A DNA stretch of 64,000 bases, taken from positions 1,674,001 to 1,738,000 of the forward strand of contig NZ_CP114291.2 in NCBI RefSeq assembly GCF_027111355.2. Direction: 5' to 3'. Position 1 is the stretch's first letter. Each line of letters opens with the position of its first letter. The notes under the pieces were generated by a model, which saw nothing but the letters and a program-made list of their open reading frames with translations, made no database searches and was not told the origin of the DNA. The DNA comes from Flavobacterium eburneipallidum. GTDB lineage: Bacteria > Bacteroidota > Bacteroidia > Flavobacteriales > Flavobacteriaceae. The position numbers were made by a program, and so were the translations under genes. Positions 1-8,217 of the stretch are shown here, in pieces.

Positions 1-405
1 GAAAAACAAAAACCAAAAGAAGCAATTGAAAAACCAATAAGTGTAAGCTGTTATGAAGCCATTTATGAAAACGACACCATCAATTTAACAGTTAATCTTT
101 TAAAAGACGGAAAAGCATCAGGAAATATGGTCATGAAAATGGCTGATATGCCTGAAAAAATTGGAGAAATCAAAGGAGAATTTCGTGGTGACACCTTATT
201 TGCTGATTATTCTTTTATTGAAGCCAACAATGACAAAAAGCAATTCAAAAATCCAATTGCGGTTTTAAAAAGAGACAGTCTTTTTATTCTGGGTAACGGA
301 AAAATTGAAACTTATTTGGGAGCTTCTTATTTTGCAAAAGGAGTTCCAATCGATTTTGATAATGTGAAATACCAATTCAAAACGGTGGATTGTACTGCTA
401 AATAA
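1..405 (+). CDS. C-terminal part of an unrecognised protein (5' truncated)
   Basis: The reading frame is open from the first base of the window and stops with TAA at 403-405, so only the last 134 residues are seen. The visible part starts in a Lys/Pro/Glu-rich linker, then has CYEAIYENDTINLTVNLLKD, a Gly/Asp-rich beta-strand pattern, and a second Cys near the end (TVDCTAK). This resembles the small beta-rich domain of exported Bacteroidota lipoproteins, but the signal peptide is outside the window and I do not recognise the family. A good hairpin terminator follows directly, so the gene ends its transcription unit. Confidence 0.75.
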   Translation, partial: EKQKPKEAIEKPISVSCYEAIYENDTINLTVNLLKDGKASGNMVMKMADMPEKIGEIKGEFRGDTLFADYSFIEANNDKKQFKNPIAVLKRDSLFILGNGKIETYLGASYFAKGVPIDFDNVKYQFKTVDCTAK

Positions 406-424
406 AACAATCGATTTATATTTT

Positions 425-459
425 AAACCCAACAAGTTTCTAAAATTTGTTGGGTTTTT
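425..459 (+). terminator. Rho-independent terminator
   Basis: An 11-bp perfect stem, AAACCCAACAA (425-435) with its complement at 447-457, has an 11-base loop and runs into T residues. It lies 20 bases after the stop of the first gene. It could also serve the converging AlkB gene, since the stem is preceded by A residues. Confidence 0.8.
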
Positions 460-468
460 AATTTTAAA

Positions 469-1080
469 CTAAACAGTAATAATAGTTCTAAAAGTCAAAT
501 TTATTCTAGGTTTGTTGATTAATTTTGTTGGCGGAAGCCGGTGTAACCAATGGGTTTGTGTAGTGTCTTTCATTACTAATAAACTACCGTGTTCTAAAAG
601 AATCGAAACGGTTTCTTTGGTTTCTTTATGTTTGAAAGCAAATTTGCGTTCTGCTCCAAAACTCATCGAACCGATGGCTCCATTTTTCTTCAAATCTTTT
701 TCGGCATCGCTGTGCCAAGCCATTCCTTCATCGCCAGTGTGGTATAAGTTCAGTAAACAGGAATTGAATGTTTCGCCTGAATTGGCTTCGGCAAGAGATT
801 TTAATTCTAATAATTCGGTTGTCCATGGCAATGCCCGTTTGCTAATATTGGAATAAGTATATTCAAAATCGGTGTCGCCATACCAAGCTACTTTTCGTTT
901 GGTTACAATCAGTTTGCCAAAGATAATGGCTTGGTCGTTTTTCCATTCAATGGTATTCATCAAAGCGTCAAAATAATGATTGGCTTGCTGGTCAGTCAAT
1001 AATTTACCGTAATAATTTACGGTACCATCTTTAGGTAAAATGTTTTTGGAACGGTCTGTTTCACTGCTGAATAAATCCAT
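469..1080 (-). CDS. alkB: AlkB-family alpha-ketoglutarate-dependent dioxygenase
   Basis: This 203-residue protein has the 2OG-Fe(II) oxygenase signature. The iron ligands H and D are in WHSD, the third ligand H is in the THWLHRLP segment, and the 2-oxoglutarate-binding arginine is in RINLTFR near the C terminus. The fold around SFGAERKFAFKH is typical of ALKBH2/3-like bacterial AlkB proteins of about 200 residues. The family removes N-alkyl lesions such as 1-methyladenine and 3-methylcytosine from DNA by oxidative demethylation. The start ATG at 1080 gives the expected N terminus. The gene lies directly behind a broken small membrane-protein frame. Family assignment is firm; substrate preference is inferred. 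Confidence 0.92.
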   Translation of the reverse strand: MDLFSSETDRSKNILPKDGTVNYYGKLLTDQQANHYFDALMNTIEWKNDQAIIFGKLIVTKRKVAWYGDTDFEYTYSNISKRALPWTTELLELKSLAEANSGETFNSCLLNLYHTGDEGMAWHSDAEKDLKKNGAIGSMSFGAERKFAFKHKETKETVSILLEHGSLLVMKDTTQTHWLHRLPPTKLINKPRINLTFRTIITV

Positions 1081-1082
1081 TT

Positions 1083-1271
1083 TTAGTTTCCTTTTTTTAC
1101 TAAAAAACCGTTTTCTACACTTTCATTAATTAAGTTTTCGGCATAATTAATTTGACCAAAAAAACTAATGACACAAATAGTTCCAAAGCTCTATTTAATA
1201 TCTTCTCCAATAGCTTTTCTGCCAAAAATAATTTGAAAGAATAAAGGAAGCATAATTAAAATTAGGTGCAT
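1083..1271 (-). pseudogene. Remnant of a small membrane protein with one in-frame stop
   Basis: On the minus strand an ATG at 1269-1271 opens a frame that reads MHLILIMLPLFFQIIFGR and reaches a TAG at 1191-1193. The same frame then continues without interruption as SFGTICVISFFGQINYAE to a TAA at 1083-1085, just before the alkB start. Together this would be a 62-residue protein with two hydrophobic segments separated by a GRKAIGEDIK loop, which looks like a normal two-helix membrane protein with a single nonsense codon. Either it is a recent pseudogene or only the 26-residue first part is made. I do not recognise a named family. Confidence 0.5.
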
Positions 1272-1449
1272 TTATTATTAGTTTGTTAATGATTTTAGTC
1301 TGTTTGATTTTGGTTCAACGTCCCGCCACTACAGCGGGTTTGGGACTAAATTAAGCCTTATTTTCGGATTTGCCAAATCATCGCAGATGCAAGACGAACT
1401 TTCCATTAAGCCTAAACCCCAATGTCTATAATATCTTAGCTGAAGCTTT
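1272..1449. other. Intergenic stretch with GC-rich hairpin
   Basis: No convincing gene is seen. The stretch contains CCCGC (1322-1326) pairing with GCGGG (1334-1338), and an alternative pairing GTCCC (1320-1324) with GGGAC (1342-1346). This island is much richer in G and C than the surroundings. It lies downstream of the FRG-domain gene and may act as its terminator or mark a cassette boundary. Confidence 0.4.
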
Positions 1450-2163
1450 TTAAATTAAGTTTTCTAGGTCATCAATTTTTATTTCAGAATCAAAATTATA
1501 AATATTGCACGAAAACCACTTCAAATGTTTACTTAAACCTTCTAAATCTGGGTAAATAGTTAAATAATTAACTCCAAACTGATTAAGCATAAATATTATT
1601 TCTTCTTTTAATTCTGATGAAATGATATATTTTTCTAAATATCCATTATAATTCGTTTTAGTCATAGGCATTTTTGGATTTTTATGAACAGTGAAATAAC
1701 CTAATTGATTTGCAATCCGACTAGTCGAAGTTGAAGGTTGGTATATTTTAATTTCTTTATCAATATCAAATGGAGAATAGGCAGTTTCGTCAATAATATT
1801 AGATTCTATTTTTGTAATGTATAAAGCACCATCTTTATCATAATTTTCAGAGCATAAAAAAAATAAAGCTATTAAAGGATTTTGTGACCAATCCAATAAT
1901 CTTGTTGGTAATCCATTATGTTGAGCTATTGCAAGTAGTTCCCATTCGGAATAATTAACATTTTTAAGATAATATTTAGCTCTACGTTTCCATTGTTTAA
2001 AAACTACATCATCTTTTATATTATTAAAACCTGGTCGGCCGCAGGTTGGAATTAAATCCCAAGATTCATCACTTTGTCCTCTAAATTTATAAGCATTAGT
2101 TTTTCTAAATTTTTCAATAAGTTCAAATAATTTAGGAATAGAAGTTATTTTTTTTCTCGTCAT
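1450..2163 (-). CDS. FRG domain-containing protein
   Basis: This 237-residue protein carries the FRG domain. The name-giving motif is in YKFRGQSDESWDLIPTCGR near residue 30, followed by WELLAIAQHNGLPTRLLDWSQNPLIALFFLC, where the histidine and the TRLLDW motif are the family hallmark. FRG domains occur mostly as stand-alone genes in mobile or defence-associated positions in bacteria; their biochemical activity is not established. No signal peptide is seen, so it should be cytoplasmic. The gene is more AT-rich than its neighbours, stands alone between two unrelated units, and is flanked by CTAACG and CAACG boundary sequences. This suggests acquisition as a single-gene cassette. Confidence 0.85.
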   Translation of the reverse strand: MTRKKITSIPKLFELIEKFRKTNAYKFRGQSDESWDLIPTCGRPGFNNIKDDVVFKQWKRRAKYYLKNVNYSEWELLAIAQHNGLPTRLLDWSQNPLIALFFLCSENYDKDGALYITKIESNIIDETAYSPFDIDKEIKIYQPSTSTSRIANQLGYFTVHKNPKMPMTKTNYNGYLEKYIISSELKEEIIFMLNQFGVNYLTIYPDLEGLSKHLKWFSCNIYNFDSEIKIDDLENLI

Positions 2164-2304
2164 TTTTGGTAAAATTTTCAGCTAACGTGTATATATTGAA
2201 TACAAAACAAAGACTGCACACCCAAAATTAGATAGATTGGCGAATGTTTGTCCCGTTTTATATTTTCTCAAATGTAATATTTTAATTATATAAAAAAGCA
2301 AAAA

Positions 2305-2333
2305 CCCGACAGCTTTTTAAAAACTATCGGGCT
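2305..2333 (-). terminator. Terminator of the Old Yellow Enzyme gene
   Basis: CCCGA at 2305-2309 pairs with TCGGG at 2327-2331, with extra pairs inside the stem. Read on the minus strand the hairpin is followed by a T-rich run. It lies 26 bases past the stop of the flavin oxidoreductase gene. Confidence 0.7.
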
Positions 2334-2358
2334 TGAATTAAACAACCAAAATATAAAA

Positions 2359-3462
2359 TTATAAAACCAATTCTCCTAAAGCTTCTTTGCTAAAACCAAC
2401 AAGCTCATCCGTTTTTCCAGCTTTTATTTTTGCTGTCCAGTTGGGATCAGACAGTAAAGGTCTTCCAACGGCAACCAAATCAAAATCGCCTCTGTCGAAA
2501 CGTCTGTTCAATTCGTCTAATGAAGTGGGTTCAGAACTTTCGCCTGCAAAGGCACCAAAGAAATCGCTAGAAAGTCCAACAGAACCCACAGTAATGGTTG
2601 GTGTTCCAGTCAGTTTTTTGGCCCAACCAGCAAAATTCAAATCTGATTTTTCAAATTCAGGTTCCCAAAAACGGCGTTGCGAACAATGCAAAATATCAAC
2701 TCCAGCATCAACAAGAGGCGTAAGCCAAGCATCCATTTCTTGTGGAGTTTTCGCCAGTTTATAATTGTAATCCGAAGGTTTGAATTGAGAAAACCGCATA
2801 ATTACCGCAAAATCATTGCCTACTTGTTTTCTGATTTCTTTCACGACTTCAATAGCAAAACGATTGCGTTCTTTTAAGGTTTTTCCACCATAAATATCGG
2901 TACGCAAATTGGTTTCAGCTCTGAAGAATTGGTCAATTAAATACCCGTGCGCACCGTGAATTTCGATAGTGTCAAAACCCAATCTTTTAGCATCGGCAGC
3001 CGCTTTCCCGAAAGCAATAATGGTGTCTTCAATATCCTTTTCAGACATCGTATTCCCGTTATTGAAATCCGGACGGTTCAATCCTGACGGCCCTTCAAAA
3101 GGAACTGGCGGCACCCAGCCCGAATGGTGATTATCCATAATGCCCATGTGCCAGATTTGTGGACCCATTTGACCTCCAGCAGCGTGAACTTCATCGATTA
3201 CTTTTTGCCATCCATTCAATGCCTGATCGCCATAAAAATGAGGAACATTGGCATCATTAGACGAAGATGGTCTGTCAATAACAGTTCCTTCGGATAATAT
3301 TAAACCCACTTCGCCTTCGGCTCTTTTTTGATAGTAAGCGGCAACTTCATCCGTTGGAATTCCGTTTGGAGAAAAAGAGCGCGTCATTGGCGCCATTACG
3401 ATTCTGTTTTTAAGATTTAGCGACTTTAGGTTGAAAGGCGTAAATAAATTAGTTGTATTCAT
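2359..3462 (-). CDS. NADH:flavin oxidoreductase, Old Yellow Enzyme family
   Basis: This is an FMN-dependent TIM-barrel ene-reductase of 367 residues from the chosen start. It begins with the family N terminus LFTPFNLKSLNLKNRIVMAPMTR, has GPQIWHMG in the middle, the substrate-binding segment IEIHGAHGYLIDQFFR, and the C-terminal FMN phosphate-binding part VAVGRPLLSDPNW. The NemA/OYE family reduces electrophilic alkenes and nitro compounds with NAD(P)H. A frame-continuous ATG eight codons upstream (3486) exists, but MNTTNLFTP fits family N termini better. It lies eight bases or more downstream of the efflux channel gene on the same strand and may be read through from the TetR-controlled operon, which would fit a detoxification role. 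Confidence 0.88.
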   Translation of the reverse strand: MNTTNLFTPFNLKSLNLKNRIVMAPMTRSFSPNGIPTDEVAAYYQKRAEGEVGLILSEGTVIDRPSSSNDANVPHFYGDQALNGWQKVIDEVHAAGGQMGPQIWHMGIMDNHHSGWVPPVPFEGPSGLNRPDFNNGNTMSEKDIEDTIIAFGKAAADAKRLGFDTIEIHGAHGYLIDQFFRAETNLRTDIYGGKTLKERNRFAIEVVKEIRKQVGNDFAVIMRFSQFKPSDYNYKLAKTPQEMDAWLTPLVDAGVDILHCSQRRFWEPEFEKSDLNFAGWAKKLTGTPTITVGSVGLSSDFFGAFAGESSEPTSLDELNRRFDRGDFDLVAVGRPLLSDPNWTAKIKAGKTDELVGFSKEALGELVL

Positions 3463-3494
3463 ACTTTTATAATTTGTTCGTTTCACTTTAGATT

Positions 3495-4913
3495 TTATCT
3501 CCAGCCTCCGCCCAATGCACGATACAATTCCGTGTTGGCAGAAAGTTGTTCTCTTTTGATGTTGGCTAATTCTAATTCGCTTTGCAGTAAGTTAGATTGT
3601 GCAGTTAAAACTTCAAGATATTCCGCCATTCCGTTTTTGAATAACAAATTGGCATTTTTAATGGCTAGTTTCAGCGTTTTTACACGCTCCTGCAAAAAGG
3701 ATTCCTGTTGTTGTAATTTTTCGACTTTTACCAAAGCATCTGATACTTCACTAACCGCTACCAAAACCGATTGTCTGAAACCTAAAACTGCTTTTTCTCT
3801 TTCGGCAACGGCAATATGGTATTGGGTTTTCAATCTTTTATTGTTGAGTAAAGGCTGTGTCAAACCACCTGCAACGGTTCCAAATAAAGAAGCCGGAATG
3901 TTAAACCAACTGCTGGTTTCAAACGAATTCAATCCGCCTTGAGCTGTAATTCTTAAGGCAGGGTACAAATCGGCTTTGGTGATTCCGACATTGGCATTGG
4001 CCACTTTCAAAGCCAGTTCCGCACTTTTTACATCTGGTCTTCGGCTTACTAATGAAGACGGAATCCCGATGGATGCGTTGTTTTTTATGGCAATAGCATT
4101 CAGACGAATGTTTCTCTGTTTGGAATTCGGGAAAGAACCCGTCAACACACTCAAAGCATTTTCCTGAATCGCTATATTTTGTTCCAATAAAGGAATCAGC
4201 TGTGCCGAATTCAATTGCTGTGCTTCCGATTGTTGAATGGCCAATGAGGTAACTTGTCCCGCATCGTATTTTAATTTGATGATTTTGGTGGTACTGTCAT
4301 TCAATTTCAGGTTTTGTCTGGCGATTTCCAATTGAGCGTCTAGCATCAAAAGATTGTAATATCCTTTAGAAACATTGGCTACAATATTCGTCTGCAATGC
4401 TTTTTTAACCTCTTCCGATTGCAAATATCCAGCAAACGCTCCTTTTTTCTGATTGCGGATTTTACCCCAGATATCAGCTTCCCAAGAAAGGGAAACTCCC
4501 GCCGAATAATCTTCAAGATGTTTCATCCCCAAAGCCTGATTCAGGTTCATTCCGGTAAAACTATTTTCTGATGGACGATTGGTACTGGCATTCACAAACA
4601 AATTCGCTTGCGGCACATTTCCCCATTTGGATTGGGTGAATCGGTATTGTGCAATTTCGATGTTTTTGGTTGCGATTTGCAAATCGTTATTTCTCGCCAC
4701 GGCGCTATCAATTAACTGAATAATATCTTTTTCGGTAAAGAAATTTTTCCACTCCAAATCTCCGATACTTGTCGTATCTGTTGAAACCGATGCATTCCTG
4801 AAATGGGCAGGAAAAGCATCTTTTGGAGTTTCAATATTCTTCGAAACGGTACAAGATAGTATGGTGGTGATCAAAATAGCGACCATCACGATTTTAGTTG
4901 TATATTTTTTCAT
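3495..4913 (-). CDS. TolC-like outer membrane efflux lipoprotein (NodT family)
   Basis: This is the outer membrane channel of the tripartite RND pump. The chosen start MKKYTTKIVMVAILI gives a lipoprotein signal peptide ending in the lipobox ITTILSC. The protein then has two OEP-type repeats rich in long coiled coils, with the family segments SWEADIWGKIRNQK and LVSRRPDVKSAELAL. The C terminus, REQLSANTELYRALGGGW, is the standard end of NodT-type channels. An upstream in-frame start at 4943 would overlap the small membrane gene at 4928-5041 and spoil the signal peptide, so 4913 is preferred. It is the last pump component in the order adaptor, pump, small protein, channel. Confidence 0.93.
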   Translation of the reverse strand: MKKYTTKIVMVAILITTILSCTVSKNIETPKDAFPAHFRNASVSTDTTSIGDLEWKNFFTEKDIIQLIDSAVARNNDLQIATKNIEIAQYRFTQSKWGNVPQANLFVNASTNRPSENSFTGMNLNQALGMKHLEDYSAGVSLSWEADIWGKIRNQKKGAFAGYLQSEEVKKALQTNIVANVSKGYYNLLMLDAQLEIARQNLKLNDSTTKIIKLKYDAGQVTSLAIQQSEAQQLNSAQLIPLLEQNIAIQENALSVLTGSFPNSKQRNIRLNAIAIKNNASIGIPSSLVSRRPDVKSAELALKVANANVGITKADLYPALRITAQGGLNSFETSSWFNIPASLFGTVAGGLTQPLLNNKRLKTQYHIAVAEREKAVLGFRQSVLVAVSEVSDALVKVEKLQQQESFLQERVKTLKLAIKNANLLFKNGMAEYLEVLTAQSNLLQSELELANIKREQLSANTELYRALGGGWR

Positions 4914-4927
4914 TTTATAAGTTGTCA

Positions 4928-5041
4928 TTAAATTTCTGTACAAGGACTTTTTGTAGCTTCAAGATCTTTCGAAACTTTATAAGAAATAAATCCGATGCCG
5001 ATAATAAAGGCTACCAGAATTGTTGTGATATAATTTTCCAT
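4928..5041 (-). CDS. 37-residue single-helix membrane protein in the RND operon
   Basis: An ATG at 5039-5041 starts two bases after the pump stop codon and encodes 37 residues to a TAA at 4928-4930. The first part, MENYITTILVAFIIGIGF, is one membrane helix; the rest is a short polar tail, YKVSKDLEATKSPCTEI, with one Cys. The tight packing between pump and channel genes, the clean helix and the end just before the channel start argue that it is translated. By position and size it resembles accessory peptides of RND pumps such as E. coli AcrZ (a single-helix partner of AcrB), but no sequence similarity is claimed; function is inferred from context only. Confidence 0.65.
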   Translation of the reverse strand: MENYITTILVAFIIGIGFISYKVSKDLEATKSPCTEI

Positions 5042-5043
5042 TT

Positions 5044-8000
5044 TTATTTTTCTTCGTTATGAATTACGGCTATCGGTTTTCCGGTAACTCTTTCTTGTAA
5101 ATGTTGGAATACGATGAATAAAACCGGGATAACCAATAATCCAAGAATTACTCCCGAAATCATTCCGCCCGCAGCACCAATACTAATCGAATGATTCCCT
5201 TGAGCCGATGGTCCTGTGGCACTCATCATCGGAATCAATCCAACGACAAAAGCCAGTGAGGTCATGATAATTGGTCGTAAACGGAGCTTGGCAGCGTCTA
5301 TGGAAGCTTTGACCAATGCCTGACCCGATTTTCGTTTTTGAACGGCAAATTCGACAATCAAAATCGCATTTTTGGCGAGCAGTCCAATAAGCATTATTAG
5401 TGCTACTTGTACATAAATGTTGTTTTCGATTCCAGTTAAACCAATGGCTACAAACACTCCAAATATTCCCGCAGGTATTGAAAATATTACTGCCAAAGGC
5501 AAAATATAACTTTCATATTGTGCGGCTAATAAGAAATAAATGAATATTAAACACAATAAGAAAATGGTTGTCGATTGACCTCCCGAAGAAATTTCTTCAC
5601 GGGTTTGTCCTGAAAATTCAAATCCGTAACCTGCAGGTAATTGTTGTGCTGCTACTTCTTCAATGGCTTTGATGGCGTCACCAGAACTAAATCCAGGTTT
5701 TGGAATCGCATTGATACCAATGGAATTAAACAAATTGTATCTCGAAGCGGTTTCTGAACCATAAATACGGGATAGTTTTACCAAAGTATTTATCGGCACC
5801 ATTTCGCCATTTTTGTTTTTGACAAATACTCTGTCAATTGCGGATGGATCAGCTCTGTCGGCAATATCCGCCTGAACAACAACGCGGTAATATTTACCAA
5901 ATCTGTTAAAATCGGATGCCTGCGCGCTACCAAAATAGGCTTGCATCGTTTGCAGAATGTCTTTTACTTTTACACCCAATTGATCGGCTTTGGCATCATT
6001 AATATCCAATTGCAATTGCGGATAATCGGCTTTGAAACTGGTAAAAGCAACTGCAATTTCAGGACGTTTCATCAATTCGCCAATGAAGTTTTGAGAAATC
6101 CCACTAAATTTATCCAATTTGCCACCCGTTTTATCTTGCAGTACCAAATCCAAAGCTTCCACATTACTAAAACCTGGAACGGTTGGGAAACTAAACACGA
6201 AGAAACTACCTTCGGAAATCGCACCTAATTTTCCTTGAACATCGGTCATTATTTCGTTGATATCTTTCACTTTACCACGCTCTTCATTGGGTTTCAGCAA
6301 TACAAAAACCACTGCCGATGAAGGACTGGTAGAATTCGTCAATAGGTTGAAACCTGAAATCGCAGTTACATCTCTGGAAGCTTCTAATTTGCTCAATACA
6401 TTTTCAGCTTCGGTCATTACTTTTTGAGTTCCGTCTAAAGATGTTCCAGAAGGCGTATTTACTGCAATGGCGATAAATCCTTGATCTTCTGTTGGAATAA
6501 ACCCTTGAGGCGTAGTATTTACCATTACAATTGTGGCAATCGTAATCAATGCCAATCCGCCTAAAGAAACCCATTTGTTACGGATTAAAAATTTCAATCC
6601 GCCTACATAGCGGTTTGTTAAAGACTCAAAACTGTTATTGAAACCCGTAAAGAATTTTTCTTTAAATCCTTGTTTAACATACGGAGCATCTCCATTCTGT
6701 GTAGCGTGATTGTCTTTTAAAAATAAAGCGGCTAGGGCAGGGCTCAATGTCAAAGCATTTACAGCCGAAATCACAATTGCAATCGCCATCGTAAAAGCAA
6801 ACTGGCGGTAGAAAACTCCTGTAGAACCTTCCATAAAACCAACGGGTAGGAATACCGCAGCCATTACCAAGGTGATAGAAATAATTGCACCTGTGATTTC
6901 GTGCATTGCTTCGTGAGTGGCTACTTTTGGCGACAAATGTTTGTGTTCCATTTTGGCGTGTATGGCTTCGACTACGACAATCGCATCATCGACCACAATA
7001 CCAATTGCCAGAATTAAAGCAAAAAGTGTTAAAAGGTTTATAGAAAATCCGAATAACTGCATGAAAAAGAATGTTCCTAAAATCGCTACCGGAACTGCAA
7101 TAGCTGGAATTAAGGTTGATCTAAAATCTTGAAGGAAGATAAAAACCACGATAAATACCAAAATAAATGCTTCTAATAAAGTATGTTTTACTTGATCTAT
7201 GGATTGGTCTAATGATACTTTTGTACTGTAAAAGATATTTTTTTTGATTCCTTTAGGAAAGTCTTTAGAAGCCTTTTCCATCAGTTTGTTAATGGCAATC
7301 TGAATGTCATTTGAGTTGGAACCAGCCAATTGAATCACGCCAATTACAATTCCTTTTTTACCATTCAAACGGGTTAAACTGTTATACGAATAAGCACCCA
7401 ATTCCACTCTTGCCACATCTTTTAGGCGAAGAATAGAACCATCAGCATTGGAACGAATCGCAATATTCTGATAATCTTCCGGTTTGGTCAGTTTTCCTTT
7501 GTATTTGATTACGTATTCGAAAACTTCGGTGCTTCTTTCGCCAAATTTACCTGGAGCAGCTTCCAAACTTTTGTCCTGAATGGCTGCCATTACTTCGTTT
7601 GGCGTTACATTATGAGTGGACATTTGCGTTGGATTCAGCCAAACTCTCATTGAGTAATCTTTTGTTCCACCAAAAATCGCTGCCGAACCCACTCCCGGAA
7701 TACGTTTGATTTCAGGAATAATATTAATCTGGGCATAATTGGCAATAAAAGTCTGGTCGTATTTCGATTCGTCTTCGGTAAACATACCAATCGCCATAAT
7801 GAAGCTGTTTTGTTGTTTCGCGGTCGTTACACCTTGCTGCACAACTTCTGTAGGCAATTGACTTGTCGCTTGGGCAACCCTGTTTTGCACGTTCACCGCA
7901 GCCTGATCGGCATCCGTTCCTAATTTAAAGAAAACAGTAATCGCTAAAGTACCATCATTACTTGCTGTAGAACTCATATAGGTCATATTCTCCACACCAT

Positions 8001-8208
8001 TTATCGATTCTTCTAGCGATGGTGCAACAGAACGTAAAACCGTTTCTGCATTCGCTCCCGGATAAACTGCTGTTACTAAAACCGATGGCGGTGCAATATC
8101 AGGAAACTGTTGTAAGGGCAATTTTGTAAGTCCAAGTACACCTAATATCACCAGTAAAATGGAGATAACGGTTGCCAGTACAGGTCTTTGTATAAATATT
8201 TTGAACAT
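5044..8208 (-). CDS. RND multidrug efflux transporter, HAE1 (AcrB) family
   Basis: This 1054-residue inner membrane proton/drug antiporter has the usual length for AcrB-type pumps. It begins MFKIFIQRPVLATVISILLVILG, then has the porter domain with PPSVLVTAVYPGANAETV. The transmembrane helix 4 proton relay Asp pair is in ILAIGIVVDDAIVVVEAI and the helix 10 Lys is in MLIGLLAKNAILIVEFA. Twelve hydrophobic helices are arranged in two halves. With the adaptor upstream (nine bases away) and the channel downstream it forms a complete tripartite pump, under a TetR repressor with multiple operators. The exported compound cannot be told from sequence; the adjacent OYE suggests reactive organic molecules. 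Confidence 0.96.
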   Translation of the reverse strand: MFKIFIQRPVLATVISILLVILGVLGLTKLPLQQFPDIAPPSVLVTAVYPGANAETVLRSVAPSLEESINGVENMTYMSSTASNDGTLAITVFFKLGTDADQAAVNVQNRVAQATSQLPTEVVQQGVTTAKQQNSFIMAIGMFTEDESKYDQTFIANYAQINIIPEIKRIPGVGSAAIFGGTKDYSMRVWLNPTQMSTHNVTPNEVMAAIQDKSLEAAPGKFGERSTEVFEYVIKYKGKLTKPEDYQNIAIRSNADGSILRLKDVARVELGAYSYNSLTRLNGKKGIVIGVIQLAGSNSNDIQIAINKLMEKASKDFPKGIKKNIFYSTKVSLDQSIDQVKHTLLEAFILVFIVVFIFLQDFRSTLIPAIAVPVAILGTFFFMQLFGFSINLLTLFALILAIGIVVDDAIVVVEAIHAKMEHKHLSPKVATHEAMHEITGAIISITLVMAAVFLPVGFMEGSTGVFYRQFAFTMAIAIVISAVNALTLSPALAALFLKDNHATQNGDAPYVKQGFKEKFFTGFNNSFESLTNRYVGGLKFLIRNKWVSLGGLALITIATIVMVNTTPQGFIPTEDQGFIAIAVNTPSGTSLDGTQKVMTEAENVLSKLEASRDVTAISGFNLLTNSTSPSSAVVFVLLKPNEERGKVKDINEIMTDVQGKLGAISEGSFFVFSFPTVPGFSNVEALDLVLQDKTGGKLDKFSGISQNFIGELMKRPEIAVAFTSFKADYPQLQLDINDAKADQLGVKVKDILQTMQAYFGSAQASDFNRFGKYYRVVVQADIADRADPSAIDRVFVKNKNGEMVPINTLVKLSRIYGSETASRYNLFNSIGINAIPKPGFSSGDAIKAIEEVAAQQLPAGYGFEFSGQTREEISSGGQSTTIFLLCLIFIYFLLAAQYESYILPLAVIFSIPAGIFGVFVAIGLTGIENNIYVQVALIMLIGLLAKNAILIVEFAVQKRKSGQALVKASIDAAKLRLRPIIMTSLAFVVGLIPMMSATGPSAQGNHSISIGAAGGMISGVILGLLVIPVLFIVFQHLQERVTGKPIAVIHNEEK

Positions 8209-8217
8209 CTGTAAAAA

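Noticed and set aside
512..856. Plus-strand frame opposite alkB
   Set aside because: Antisense of a well-supported AlkB gene; no features of its own.
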